IMG/VR virus record: IMGVR_UViG_3300019132_000016
Coordinates: 1 to 45,447 of that record
DNA: 45,447 nucleotides
Strand: one strand, 5' to 3'
Source of the DNA: a virus
The position numbers were made by a program, and so were the translations under genes. Under the pieces are notes generated by a model that was not told the origin of the DNA, searched no databases, and saw only the letters and a list, made by a program, of their open reading frames with translations. Below are positions 32,026 to 39,314 of this stretch, piece by piece. The number at the start of each line of letters is the position of its first letter. Position 1 is the first letter of the stretch.

Positions 32026-32833
32026 CTCTGCCCCCAATAGCCTCATCCAAGCCGGCGCGCCGTTCTGCAACGGCGCTGACCAGGTCCTTGTACTTCTCGT
32101 CGACTGCGATCTCCTCGAGCTTCGCCCGCATTTGCAGGCTCATCACGATGTTGCCGCCAACACCCGCAAGTGCGAGCTGTCGGCGGATCAGGCGCTGATC
32201 CATTTCCAGGAACGCCTTCTTCCGATCGTCGGGACTGCGCTTGCGCTCGTCGGGGATGCGCTTCAGATCCTCCGCTAGCTTCGCGAGCCCATCGGCCACA
32301 CGCCGCCGCTCCTCTTCGGTCGGCAACGAATAGACCTTCGCCGTCAGCACCGAAGTGATCTTCGACCGCTCCTCCAGGAACGGAGCCACGATCTCGCGGC
32401 AAATTTCGGCCATCTGGGCGGGTGTAGCGGCGAATGCAGTGTTGATCCCTGCCCTACCCTCCAGAACCCGCCTGCAGGCCTCGGAAATGGCCCAGGCGGG
32501 GTAGACAGCGAGCGCGGACATGAACAGCTTCACGGTCAGCGTCGCCGAAGCCGGGTCCGTGGCTCCCTGTGCCGGGAACGCGGCGCGCAGGCTGGACACC
32601 ATCCGGCCGATCTCGGCTTCCGTGGCGCGCACGAGTGCCGCATCGAGGGCCTCGACCCTCGCCAGCATAACCCGGCGCTCATCCTCGCTCGGAACGCAGG
32701 CTGAGCAGATCTCCGGCTGATGTGAGCCCGGCGTGTATTCGAGGGCGTTCGTGAATCGGGCGACGAGGTCTGACAGCTCCCGGCTAGCGACGGTCGGGAG
32801 GGATGATCTCGATGGCGTGGTGATTTCGTTCAT
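31952..32833 (-). CDS. Putative helicase loader-type replication protein
   Basis: A 293-residue, helical protein following the replication initiator with a 50-base overlap. The region PAWAISEACRRVLEGRAG, then TPAQMAEICREIVAPF, recalls phage proteins that occur next to O-type initiators, like lambda P, and that load the host helicase. The charged C-terminal part (GLDEAIGGRDDEAEG) is low-complexity. There is no ATP-binding loop, so it is not DnaC-like. The function is based mainly on gene order. Confidence 0.6.
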   Translation of the reverse strand: MNEITTPSRSSLPTVASRELSDLVARFTNALEYTPGSHQPEICSACVPSEDERRVMLARVEALDAALVRATEAEIGRMVSSLRAAFPAQGATDPASATLTVKLFMSALAVYPAWAISEACRRVLEGRAGINTAFAATPAQMAEICREIVAPFLEERSKITSVLTAKVYSLPTEEERRRVADGLAKLAEDLKRIPDERKRSPDDRKKAFLEMDQRLIRRQLALAGVGGNIVMSLQMRAKLEEIAVDEKYKDLVSAVAERRAGLDEAIGGRDDEAEGAGAERAGDRTDAGTGDVR

Positions 32834-33623
32834 TCTGCTCTTCCCTCACCTGTTGGTCAAACTGGAATGCTAGTTCAGCGTACGCATTGCCTCCGCGGCC
32901 ATTGGCTCGACGAGGCGGCCCCCTGGTCTGGTATTCGTCGTTCCAGCGCTCCTTCTTGAGCCACCGGTGAAGGGCTGGATGGTATTGCGGCTCGACGTGG
33001 GAGATCAGCTTCTCGATCCCGGCGGTGATGACCTCGAAGGGCACCTTGTCGGCTTTGTAGACGGCCTCCAGGGCAGCCATGCTGTCCTTCTTTTCGGCCT
33101 TCTTGGGGTAGAGATCCCAGATGCGTTCCTGGTAGTCATCCGGCCACGCGTGCGTGCGCGTATATATACCCTTATCTTGTTTACTTGTTTCTTTGTTCTT
33201 CTTTGCGTCGCTCGCGCGTCGTTCGCGCGTCGTTCGCGCGTCGCCCCCTGCGTCGGGGTCGACAATCCGGGACTGATATTCCTCGTAATTACAGATAGTT
33301 ATGATGGTCTGGCGTGCGTCGCCCCTTGCGTCGTTTTTCGACCAGACTTCAGTCAGAATGACTTCATGCTTTTTGAGCCGTTCGAGGTATCGGCGGACGC
33401 GCGGCTCCTCCCATTTCCACTTCTTCGCCATGAAGCGCAGGGAATGCGACAGCTGCCCGCGCTGGATCTCAACGACGTCCGAGCCGATGCGCACCTTCCA
33501 AGGCTTGTAGGCGGCCTCGCTCACGAGCCAGAGGAAGGCCTCCCGCTCTGAGAACTTCTCGTCTGCGAACGCCGGGTGCTCCCAGATTGCACGATCGACA
33601 GCGAACCAGCCCTGATCGCTCAT
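32784..33623 (-). CDS. Replication initiator (O-like) with internal origin
   Basis: A 279-residue protein with an N-terminal winged-helix-type region (WLVSEAAYKPWKVRIGSDVV, QRGQLSHSLRFMAKKWKWEE, RRYLERLKKHEVI), common to phage replication initiators, then a linker, and a C-terminal domain (WPDDYQERIWDLYPKKAEKKD, split) of the type found in DnaD/O-like proteins. The linker codes for the iteron array at 33205-33333, just as lambda ori is inside gene O. It is followed by the helicase-loader candidate. Confidence 0.8.
   Translation of the reverse strand: MSDQGWFAVDRAIWEHPAFADEKFSEREAFLWLVSEAAYKPWKVRIGSDVVEIQRGQLSHSLRFMAKKWKWEEPRVRRYLERLKKHEVILTEVWSKNDARGDARQTIITICNYEEYQSRIVDPDAGGDARTTRERRASDAKKNKETSKQDKGIYTRTHAWPDDYQERIWDLYPKKAEKKDSMAALEAVYKADKVPFEVITAGIEKLISHVEPQYHPALHRWLKKERWNDEYQTRGPPRRANGRGGNAYAELAFQFDQQVREEQNERNHHAIEIIPPDRR
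33158..33333. other. Candidate replication origin: iterons and AT-rich stretch
   Basis: GCGTCG occurs at 33205, 33216, 33227 and 33238, exactly 11 bp apart, with the unit GCGTCGTTCGC, then at 33250, 33316 and 33328. Beside the array lies an unusually AT-rich stretch (33165-33203, including tatatata and runs of t), in a GC-rich genome. Helical phasing, an adjacent melting region and location within the initiator gene all match the lambda-type origin. Confidence 0.68.
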
Positions 33624-33937
33624 GGCAGCTTCTCCCGCCGTTCCTGAAACGCCTTGACGAGCTCGGGGAAGGCTGTGCGCGCCTGTTCGGCACCGATGAT
33701 CTTGCTGACCTTCCGGTACTCCTGCCGGATCGCGTCAGGGATCCTCTTGCGCGTGGGCGTGAGGATCGTCGCCTCGATGTTCATGTAGGCGTCGACGTTG
33801 TACCGCGGCTTGTGGCCTCTCGTGGCGCGCTGGACGGCCATGTTCGACGAGCCGAAATAGCGGGCGACTGCCTCGACCGTGATACCGGCCCGCCGCATCC
33901 AGATCGCCATGTCGGGATCCACCTTGCGCTCAGACAT
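33620..33937 (-). CDS. Small HTH hypothetical protein
   Basis: A 105-residue product starting MSERKVDPDMAIWMRRAGIT, followed by VEAVARYFGSSNMAVQRAT, which looks like a helix-turn-helix. The C-terminal part is helical (AFPELVKAFQERREKLP). ATG at 33937 overlaps the previous gene's end by eight bases. Probably a DNA-binding early protein. Confidence 0.62.
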   Translation of the reverse strand: MSERKVDPDMAIWMRRAGITVEAVARYFGSSNMAVQRATRGHKPRYNVDAYMNIEATILTPTRKRIPDAIRQEYRKVSKIIGAEQARTAFPELVKAFQERREKLP

Positions 33938-34496
33938 CGCCCGTCTCCTTGGCCGTGCGCGCTGCCTTCTTGTGGCGCTTCGGGACGTAGACGGTGGCGA
34001 GTATGCCGTCGCGGATGACGAACCGCAGCCCGTCCCTGTCAATCATCTCCTGCCCGGCCGGAACGATCGCGCTGAGGATGCCGGCCAGCTCCTCGCGCAT
34101 GGCCTCGATCTCCATTCCACAGGCCCGCTCCAGGTATCGCAGCATGGCGTGATCAGAGACGGTAATGCGATTGCCCGTCGCGACCGGCTTCGAATCCTGC
34201 CGCCACTGCTCGAAGGCACCCTCGTGCTGTTCGAATGCGTCGATGGTCATTCCGCCCCCTTCTTGGCCCGCGCGCTCTACGGCGTCCTTGAGCCAGTCCC
34301 GGACCTTCTCGGTACCGAAGGCCTTCTCCATCGCCGCAAGCTGCCGCAGGGTGGCGCTCGCGGCTTGCCGGGCCTCCACGTAGTCCTTGTACTTGTCGGC
34401 TTTCTCCTCGCGCACCCGGGCGAAGTAGAAGAAGCCCTCAAGCGCCTGCTCGTCGGTGATCTTCAGGACTTCGACCTGGCGCGCGTAGGTGGTCAT
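33930..34496 (-). CDS. Hypothetical early protein
   Basis: A 188-residue protein. The N-terminal two thirds is helical and charged (YKDYVEARQAASATLRQLAA). The C-terminal segment (VSDHAMLRYLERACGMEIEA, then DGLRFVIRDGILATVYVPKR) is a recurring pattern in alphaproteobacterial phages, with an HAxxRYLER motif reminiscent of small toxin-like DUF4258-type folds. No activity can be assigned. It is just downstream of the counter-oriented membrane gene. Confidence 0.62.
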   Translation of the reverse strand: MTTYARQVEVLKITDEQALEGFFYFARVREEKADKYKDYVEARQAASATLRQLAAMEKAFGTEKVRDWLKDAVERAGQEGGGMTIDAFEQHEGAFEQWRQDSKPVATGNRITVSDHAMLRYLERACGMEIEAMREELAGILSAIVPAGQEMIDRDGLRFVIRDGILATVYVPKRHKKAARTAKETGDV

Positions 34497-34597
34497 GCAG
34501 CCACCTCGTCAACCCTTGGATAGCCACCTTGGCGCACGAAGATTGACGAAGGATCGATTTTGCCCTTCGAAATATATGGATCGAACGGAGCACAACG

Positions 34598-35410
34598 ATG
34601 CCTGACAAGTATTCGGGGCTGAAATTTTGGGGCGTCCTCGGGCTGGCAGCAGCACTTCTGATGGTTGTTGCGGCATCGTTGAGCTGCAGATCTGGATTTG
34701 CGTTTTCTGAACTCCAAAAGCCTGCTGCCGCGGGATGCTTCGAATTCTGGCTGAATCGGTACCAGACAACCGTAGCGGCCGCCGGTGCTCTCCTTGCAGC
34801 CTTCTTGGCTGCAAGACCAGTCTGGCGACAACTGACCGAGATGCGTCACCAACTGACCGAGATGAAACGACAGACTGCTCAGCAATCCTTCCAGGTTTTG
34901 CGTGCGCTCCACGTACAGCTCTCGGAGGAGAAGCTCATTGTGCGAGATATCAGGCTCAACGCCCAGTACTGTCTGATCTTTGAGAATGGCCTCACCGGAA
35001 ATACAGGAGACCCTAGTTATGCCATTCTCCATGAGGAAGACTTCAAGGAGCGCTATGAAGCTCTCAACACCCTTGAACGTGCGCTGCTTGAAATCTCCGC
35101 AAAAAACTGGGGGAACAGCGACATGCAAAAGGCGCGGGATCAACTCCGTTCCTCGTGCCTGTCGCTGCGACAGCGCATCCTCTCGGTGCGACAGAGGCTC
35201 AACACAATCCTCGTGAACTTCCGGGGGAACTACGTAGTAGCAAATTGGCAAAGGACGAGCATGCAGCTCACCACAATAACGCTCAAACCGGAGGTCGCCG
35301 ATCTTCTCACAAAGTGTGACCGGCTCGATGCTGAAATAAGTAGGGAGCAGGCAGTCATAGGTCCGGCACTTGATAATGCAACAACGGCTGCTTTCGACCT
35401 GAAGGCCTGA
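34598..35410 (+). CDS. Membrane protein with long coiled coil (cargo)
   Basis: A 270-residue protein with two N-terminal membrane segments (about 11-28, VLGLAAALLMVVAASL; and about 57-74, VAAAGALLAAFLAARPV) and a long cytoplasmic helical part containing paired coiled-coil heptads (RQLTEMRHQLTEMKRQTA). It is read against the early operon, which it splits between the adenine methyltransferase and the HAxxRYLER protein. The DNA is AT-richer than the surrounding genes. The layout (two membrane helices plus a soluble sensor-like domain) occurs in phage-exclusion and abortive proteins, but I do not recognise a family. Confidence 0.75.
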   Translation: MPDKYSGLKFWGVLGLAAALLMVVAASLSCRSGFAFSELQKPAAAGCFEFWLNRYQTTVAAAGALLAAFLAARPVWRQLTEMRHQLTEMKRQTAQQSFQVLRALHVQLSEEKLIVRDIRLNAQYCLIFENGLTGNTGDPSYAILHEEDFKERYEALNTLERALLEISAKNWGNSDMQKARDQLRSSCLSLRQRILSVRQRLNTILVNFRGNYVVANWQRTSMQLTTITLKPEVADLLTKCDRLDAEISREQAVIGPALDNATTAAFDLKA

Positions 35411-35418
35411 GATTGCAA

Positions 35419-36012
35419 TCATCCGACTACCTCGGCGTTCTTCCGCATCCAGCGGACGGAGGGCTGACCCTCGTAGCCTTGGAGCCAGACCAGCCAGCAG
35501 TAGTCCATCTTGCCCCCACCCGGTTTCCCGCCGGCCGCGATCACGTGGCCCGGAGGCATCGATGGGCGCGGCGTCAGCAGCCACACTCGGTAAAGCGGCG
35601 TTCCCTTTAACCAGTGAGCTGCATTCAGCCGCGCGGTCGGGAACACCATGGCGACCTTCGTGCGGGCCAGCTTCAGCGCATGCAGCGCGAATTGGTCAGC
35701 TATGTTGAAGGGAGGGTTCGAGACGATGTTGTCTGCCTCGATAGCCGGTGTCGCAGTGAGGAAGTCACCGACCACGGTGGGGACACCGAGCGACAGGTAT
35801 CCCCGATCAACGATGTCCGAGAACGTGATGTGGAGGCCGGCCGCCAGAGCAGCTTCAGGGATCCTACCGAAGCCGCAGGCCGGATCCCAGACGCTACCGA
35901 CGAACCGCTCCTCCTCGAACAGACGGCGCGATACCCATTCGGGCTCCACGTAGTGATCGTGCTCCTCTCGCTCCCAGACGCGAGCCTTGATTGCGCGAGC
36001 GGTATCCATCAC
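35419..36012 (-). CDS. DNA adenine methyltransferase-like protein
   Basis: A 197-residue protein with motif I DPACGFGR (43-50) for SAM and the catalytic NPPF (99-102) of N6-adenine methyltransferases, though small. No restriction gene is nearby, so it is an orphan that may protect phage DNA from host nucleases. GTG at 36012 or ATG at 36009 can be the start; both overlap the previous stop. A later cluster (GGKPGGGKMDYCWLVW) is as in phage MT-A70-like or Dam-type families. Confidence 0.83.
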   Translation of the reverse strand: MMDTARAIKARVWEREEHDHYVEPEWVSRRLFEEERFVGSVWDPACGFGRIPEAALAAGLHITFSDIVDRGYLSLGVPTVVGDFLTATPAIEADNIVSNPPFNIADQFALHALKLARTKVAMVFPTARLNAAHWLKGTPLYRVWLLTPRPSMPPGHVIAAGGKPGGGKMDYCWLVWLQGYEGQPSVRWMRKNAEVVG

Positions 36013-36212
36013 AGCCGCCCCTCATCACGCATCCGCGCAAGCAGGTTCGCGACGATGCTTTCATGCACCCGCAGCGACTGCGCGATCGAATAGGTGTCGC
36101 GATGCGGCCAATCCGAGCGGATCCTGGCGATGATCTCCGAGACCGTGACTGTGTTGTTGTCGCAGGTTCGGTATGCCCGGGAGTGGGGCTGAATGGTGCC
36201 TTGAGCCAACAT
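36009..36212 (-). CDS. Small HTH-like hypothetical protein
   Basis: A 67-residue protein. The C-terminal half, HRDTYSIAQSLRVHESIVAN, has the look of a short helix-turn-helix. It is overlapped at both ends by its neighbours. No family recognised. Confidence 0.6.
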   Translation of the reverse strand: MLAQGTIQPHSRAYRTCDNNTVTVSEIIARIRSDWPHRDTYSIAQSLRVHESIVANLLARMRDEGRL

Positions 36213-36592
36213 CAGAACGATTCCTCAGCCCAGCCGCCGCCGTCTTTCTTGGCGCGGGCCTTCAGTGCGATGAAACGGAAGGGGTAGAGATCGGCCGCGA
36301 TCTTGATCTTGGCCCTGGCATCGTCCTGCCAGTGGCCTTTGACCTCGTGCATCTCCATTTCGCCGCTGGTCAGCATCACGGCGAAGTCGGGGCTGTAGAA
36401 CGTGTTGTCGGCCAGTCGGAGCTTGATGCCCTCGAACTTGTACCAGGCGACCTCACCCGCGATCTTGCGGTCTTCGAGGTGGCGCGCATACGCCGCCTCG
36501 GTCTTGTTCATATGGCCGGTCTTGAGGCGGCCGAGCGCGAGAACGGACGCGCCGGACAATCCCTTGCGGCGATGGAACGGCGCGCCGTACAT
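36212..36592 (-). CDS. DUF1064 nuclease-like protein
   Basis: A 126-residue protein. MNKTEAAYARHLEDRKIAGE, then FYSPDFAVMLTSGEMEMHEV and KGHWQDDARAKIK give the PD-(D/E)xK-like pattern (Asp in SPDF, then Glu-Val-Lys in HEVKG). DUF1064 proteins are common in phage early regions, where a role as a small endonuclease or junction resolvase is assumed. ATG at 36592 overlaps the preceding stop. Confidence 0.8.
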   Translation of the reverse strand: MYGAPFHRRKGLSGASVLALGRLKTGHMNKTEAAYARHLEDRKIAGEVAWYKFEGIKLRLADNTFYSPDFAVMLTSGEMEMHEVKGHWQDDARAKIKIAADLYPFRFIALKARAKKDGGGWAEESF

Positions 36593-37029
36593 CAGGCGTC
36601 CTCCAGCTCGTCTTCGTCCATCAGCGGAAGATCGGGCTCGTCCGGATCCGTCTTCGCCTCGTGGCGCTCACCAAAGTAGAGATCCGGATCGGCCAGGACG
36701 AAGAGCGCGCGGCGCTCGGACAGGTGCCGGGCCCGGAGCAGGTTCTCGTCCGAGGCATAGGCGCTGTAGGTGCCCTTCATCTCGGCGCCGTCGCAGGTGA
36801 ACTTGCCGACCGTGATCACCATGAACGGCAGCCCACGGCCGGCGACGGTCTCGAGCGCGTTCTTGACGAGGTTCTCGGCCGCCTTCTCGGCCAGCTCGAC
36901 CTTCGCCTTCTGCTCGGCCTGGGACATCTGCGCCCACGGCTTCTGCATGTCACGTAGATGGCTCAGCAGGAAGTCGCGAATGTCTCCGGTCATCGTCTCG
37001 GAGTTCAAATCAATCCGGTCTTTACTCAT
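36592..37029 (-). CDS. Hypothetical early phage protein
   Basis: A 145-residue, acidic protein. It has a helical first half (MSQAEQKAKVELAEKAAENL) and a beta-rich second half (GLPFMVITVGKFTCDGAEMK, HLSERRALFVLADPDLYFGE), ending in an acidic tail (MDEDELEDA). It is common in alphaproteobacterial prophages, with unknown function. First gene of a tightly coupled early operon. Confidence 0.7.
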   Translation of the reverse strand: MSKDRIDLNSETMTGDIRDFLLSHLRDMQKPWAQMSQAEQKAKVELAEKAAENLVKNALETVAGRGLPFMVITVGKFTCDGAEMKGTYSAYASDENLLRARHLSERRALFVLADPDLYFGERHEAKTDPDEPDLPLMDEDELEDA

Positions 37030-37101
37030 CGTTAGCGTCTCCGTTAGTAGTAATACCGCTGCTCATTCGACACTTCAGCGCACAGCCTCTAGTGTCAGTC
37101 T

Positions 37102-37133
37102 CGTATCTCAGTATGGTACTGTCCCGAGATACG
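37102..37133. promoter_or_regulatory. Nested inverted repeats upstream of early operon
   Basis: CGTATCTC (37102-37109) and GAGATACG (37126-37133) are perfect 8-bp arms. A second palindrome, CAGTA-TGG-TACTG (37109-37121), lies between them. They occupy a 296-base gene-free stretch before the operon starting at 37029. An operator, an antiterminator/terminator switch, or a transcript-processing site are possible. Apart from this repeat I see nothing in 37030-37325. Confidence 0.5.
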
Positions 37134-37325
37134 TCTTCTTCATTTAGGCAAAACACGACCTATTCCGCGCAACGACTTGCGCAGACGAAACGTCTATCCA
37201 GTTGTACTAAGACAGGCGCCTAGTTTCGGTGTCTTCGCCACCCTTCCAGCCCCCAGACCCACCGAGCAGCCTGCCCCGCCTTCTGGCTGGCGGTTAACAG
37301 GCGCTTGGATAACCAGAACAGCGCG

Positions 37326-37718
37326 CTACCGAGCGCGTCTTGCAGTATGCTCACTCCGCAGCTCCTCCAGCGCCCTTGCGGTTTCATCCTGCCGACGTTC
37401 GAGATCGGCAATTGCGAGGTCACGCCGGAAGGCTGGCCACCAGGACGGCCGAGCGTTGCCCATTAAGGCCTCAAGAATGTCCCGGCCGGCATCGGAGCGA
37501 AGCAGCTCCGCCAGGGCGTCGGCCGACATGCCGGTCCCTTGAGCAAGCCAGAACTCCGCGGCCCTGTGTGTCACCCCTGCCCGGCTGGACAGGTTAACCG
37601 CCGTCTTGTTTGGCCAGAGCCGGCGCGCGACGGCGACGACCGCTTCGATCACAGGGAGGCCGCTTCGGTTGAACCCGAAGGAGTTTACTGCCGAGGTTGG
37701 GTAGGTTCTCGACATCAA
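37326..37718 (-). CDS. Hypothetical early protein
   Basis: A 130-residue protein. The region VARRLWPNKTAVNLSSRAGV then THRAAEFWLAQGTGMSADAL looks like a helix-turn-helix with an amphipathic extension. The C-terminal 30 residues are a basic, Glu/Arg-rich helix. It is divergent from the gene at 37808, and the space between holds a probable repressor site. Likely early DNA-binding protein; start at 37718 or 37715. Confidence 0.6.
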   Translation of the reverse strand: MMSRTYPTSAVNSFGFNRSGLPVIEAVVAVARRLWPNKTAVNLSSRAGVTHRAAEFWLAQGTGMSADALAELLRSDAGRDILEALMGNARPSWWPAFRRDLAIADLERRQDETARALEELRSEHTARRAR

Positions 37719-37770
37719 GCCTCTCCGTTCAGACCGGCGCGCTTGGTACGCGAAACATCAACCAGTCGGT

Positions 37771-37785
37771 GATACCGCTGGGGTA
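37771..37785 (-). promoter_or_regulatory. Distal repressor-site candidate
   Basis: On the minus strand this reads TACCCCAGCGGTATC, matching the operator consensus TACCCC-N4-GTR, and also an imperfect palindrome (ATACC/GGTAT). It lies between divergently read genes at 37718 and 37808. Confidence 0.5.
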
Positions 37786-37807
37786 TTCCATCCATAGGGG
37801 TCTCCTT

Positions 37808-38032
37808 ATGTCCGACACTCACATCACCGCCGACGACCTGGCGGCCACTCTCACAGCCTTCGCGATTGGCTTCGTGGCTGCGCTCAACACGCCCGGCTCG
37901 AAGAAGCCGAACGAGATCCTTGAAACCCTGGCGAACGAGCTGGATGACTTCGCCAACAAGGCGCCGGGCACCCCGGCCGCCGAAGCGCTCCAGATGAGCG
38001 CGCGAATGCTGATGGCCTCGGAACCCCGGTGA
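37808..38032 (+). CDS. Small hypothetical protein
   Basis: A 74-residue protein starting MSDTHITADDLAATLTAFAI. Its central part is amphipathic helical. ATG at 37808 has a GGGGTCTCC stretch upstream. It lies between the two regulatory regions and faces the cro-like gene. Role unknown, possibly a regulator of lysogeny. Confidence 0.6.
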   Translation: MSDTHITADDLAATLTAFAIGFVAALNTPGSKKPNEILETLANELDDFANKAPGTPAAEALQMSARMLMASEPR

Positions 38033-38111
38033 ACCGGTCATGCGCCGACCCTCCGAACCCGGATCCAGCCGTCATGCGTCAGATGCTCAAGCCAGCCATC
38101 GCGAACGCGGA

Positions 38112-38408
38112 TCATGCCTCGGCTCCAGCGGCTTCAGTCTCGCGCTGCTTTCCCCCGGCGCGACCGGGGGCGAGACTGGGGCGGGGTGGCGGCTCGAATC
38201 CGGTAGGAAACATATCGGGACGCAGCAGCCAGCAAGGTACCTGCCCACCAGTTGCATGATGAAGAGCGATGGCGCTTTCACCTGAGACACGACGCTCGCC
38301 GTTCAGCAGCTTCGATATGAACTGCTGCGAGAGTCCGGACCGCTTAGCCAGCGCATCTTGAGAGCCGGCGGCTTCGATAGCTCGTTGGATAAGGGGGTTC
38401 TGCTTCAT
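38112..38408 (-). CDS. cro: Cro-like (YdaS-type) HTH regulator
   Basis: A 98-residue protein with the YdaS/Cro pattern IQRAIEAAGSQDALAKRSGL then SQQFISKLLNGERRV, i.e. a helix-turn-helix, and a Pro-rich C-terminus. It is divergent from the CI-like gene with a TTGACG-17-TAGAAG promoter between the two. AAGGGG precedes the ATG. It is the first gene of the minus-strand early transcript and should counter the repressor at shared operators. Confidence 0.82.
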   Translation of the reverse strand: MKQNPLIQRAIEAAGSQDALAKRSGLSQQFISKLLNGERRVSGESAIALHHATGGQVPCWLLRPDMFPTGFEPPPRPSLAPGRAGGKQRETEAAGAEA

Positions 38409-38416
38409 AGCAACCC

Positions 38417-38445
38417 CTTCTACCCCCTGAGTGGTTGGCCGTCAA
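38417..38445 (-). promoter_or_regulatory. Early promoter of the cro-like gene
   Basis: On the minus strand a -35 box TTGACG (38445-38440) is followed by a 17-base spacer and TAGAAG as the -10 (38422-38417). Operator sites 1 and 2 overlap the -10 and -35 boxes, so a bound repressor would block it directly. Confidence 0.75.
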
Positions 38446-38485
38446 TACCCCCAATGTGGTCGCGAGGTTTTACCCCGCGCGTAGT
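38421..38485. promoter_or_regulatory. Three 15-bp operators at 25-bp spacing
   Basis: TACCCCCTGAGTGGT (38421), TACCCCCAATGTGGT (38446) and TACCCCGCGCGTAGT (38471) share TACCCC, one C/G, three free bases, then GTRGT, and start exactly 25 bp apart. The pattern is a weak palindrome (ACCCC/GTGGT). This matches the three-operator layout of a lambda-type right operator. Confidence 0.78.
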
Positions 38486-38496
38486 AAGTTGGTATC

Positions 38497-39234
38497 ATGA
38501 CGATCAGAGCAGATAGAGTCAGGCAGCTCCGCCAAGAAAAAGGCTTGTCACAGCAGGCTTTGGCTAATGCCGCGCGTGTCAGCCAAACGACTATCGATAA
38601 AATTGAGAACGGCCGTTCCCTCACCAGTCGTGCGATACACCGAATTGCGCAGGTGCTGGGAGTTGAAGCATCAGAGTTGGACCCAGAGGTCGGTGCACTG
38701 ACCGCGCCGCACATCCGCCCGTGGCGGGACAACGCACCCGACGCAGACAATGGCATCGTGCTTACTCATGCGGAACATGAGGCGTTTAAAGTCGCAAACG
38801 ACATGCGTGTCCTTGAGAGGGCGGCGGCCATTGGCGGCGAAATTGCCCTACTTGGGGCGGCTGAAGGAGGGGCTGGCGCCCTCAAGATCTCTCAGGATCC
38901 GATTGGAACTGTCGCAAGGCCCCCTGCTCTTAATGGGGTACACAATGCCTATGCGGTGTACGTTGTAGGGACTTCGATGGAGCCTGAGTTCGAGCATGGC
39001 GACGAGGCTTACGTTAATCCGAAGCTCCCGCCGATCCCCGGTTCTACCTGCATCTTCTATACCAACGACCCGCATGATGATCGGGCAATGATTAAGCGCC
39101 TGGTTCGGGTGACGGCCGACGAATGGCACGTGCGACAGTGGAACCCACCTGAGGGTCAGGATCGAGATTTTACCGTCAGTCGCGCTGATTGGCCTGTCTG
39201 CCATCGCGTGGTCGGGAAGAACTACAGGCGTTAG
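38497..39234 (+). CDS. cI: CI-like repressor with S24 peptidase domain
   Basis: A 245-residue repressor. Residues 5-60 are an Xre helix-turn-helix (LRQEKGLSQQALANAARVSQ then TTIDKIENG). Residues 145-245 are LexA-type S24: Ser160 in VVGTSMEPEF and Lys200 in AMIKRLVRV are the catalytic pair, so it should cleave itself after DNA damage. The ATG is 12 bases after the third operator, with only a weak -10 (TAGTAA at 38482), so the message may be leaderless like lambda cI from PRM. It keeps lysogeny by occupying the operators. Confidence 0.92.
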   Translation: MTIRADRVRQLRQEKGLSQQALANAARVSQTTIDKIENGRSLTSRAIHRIAQVLGVEASELDPEVGALTAPHIRPWRDNAPDADNGIVLTHAEHEAFKVANDMRVLERAAAIGGEIALLGAAEGGAGALKISQDPIGTVARPPALNGVHNAYAVYVVGTSMEPEFEHGDEAYVNPKLPPIPGSTCIFYTNDPHDDRAMIKRLVRVTADEWHVRQWNPPEGQDRDFTVSRADWPVCHRVVGKNYRR

Positions 39235-39261
39235 CGAAGGCCCGGTTAACAACTTAGGGGG

Positions 39262-39286
39262 TTGACACACTTACCCCTCAAGTTTT
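39262..39286 (+). promoter_or_regulatory. Repressor-controlled promoter of recombination operon
   Basis: TTGACA (39262-39267) is followed by a fourth operator-like site, TACCCCTCAAGTTTT (39272-39286), inside the spacer; no strong -10 is seen (TTAGCG at 17 bases). An AGGGG stretch just upstream of TTGACA makes the region palindromic. Likely the left-type early promoter for the operon that starts at 39315. Confidence 0.6.
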
Positions 39287-39314
39287 AGCGTCTCTCCATC
39301 CACAGGAGAGGCGC

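Noticed and set aside
33205-33243. CRISPR array
   Set aside because: The units are 11 bp in tandem without spacers; this is an iteron pattern. No CRISPR or cas gene is present in the window.
34493-35584. A 363-codon minus-strand frame
   Set aside because: It is antisense to the membrane/coiled-coil gene, which has a clear protein layout (two membrane helices, heptads); the minus frame has a patchy composition and Cys-rich runs.
37220-37423. A 67-codon minus-strand frame
   Set aside because: It overlaps the end of the gene at 37326 in another frame, and its composition and missing ribosome site give no support.
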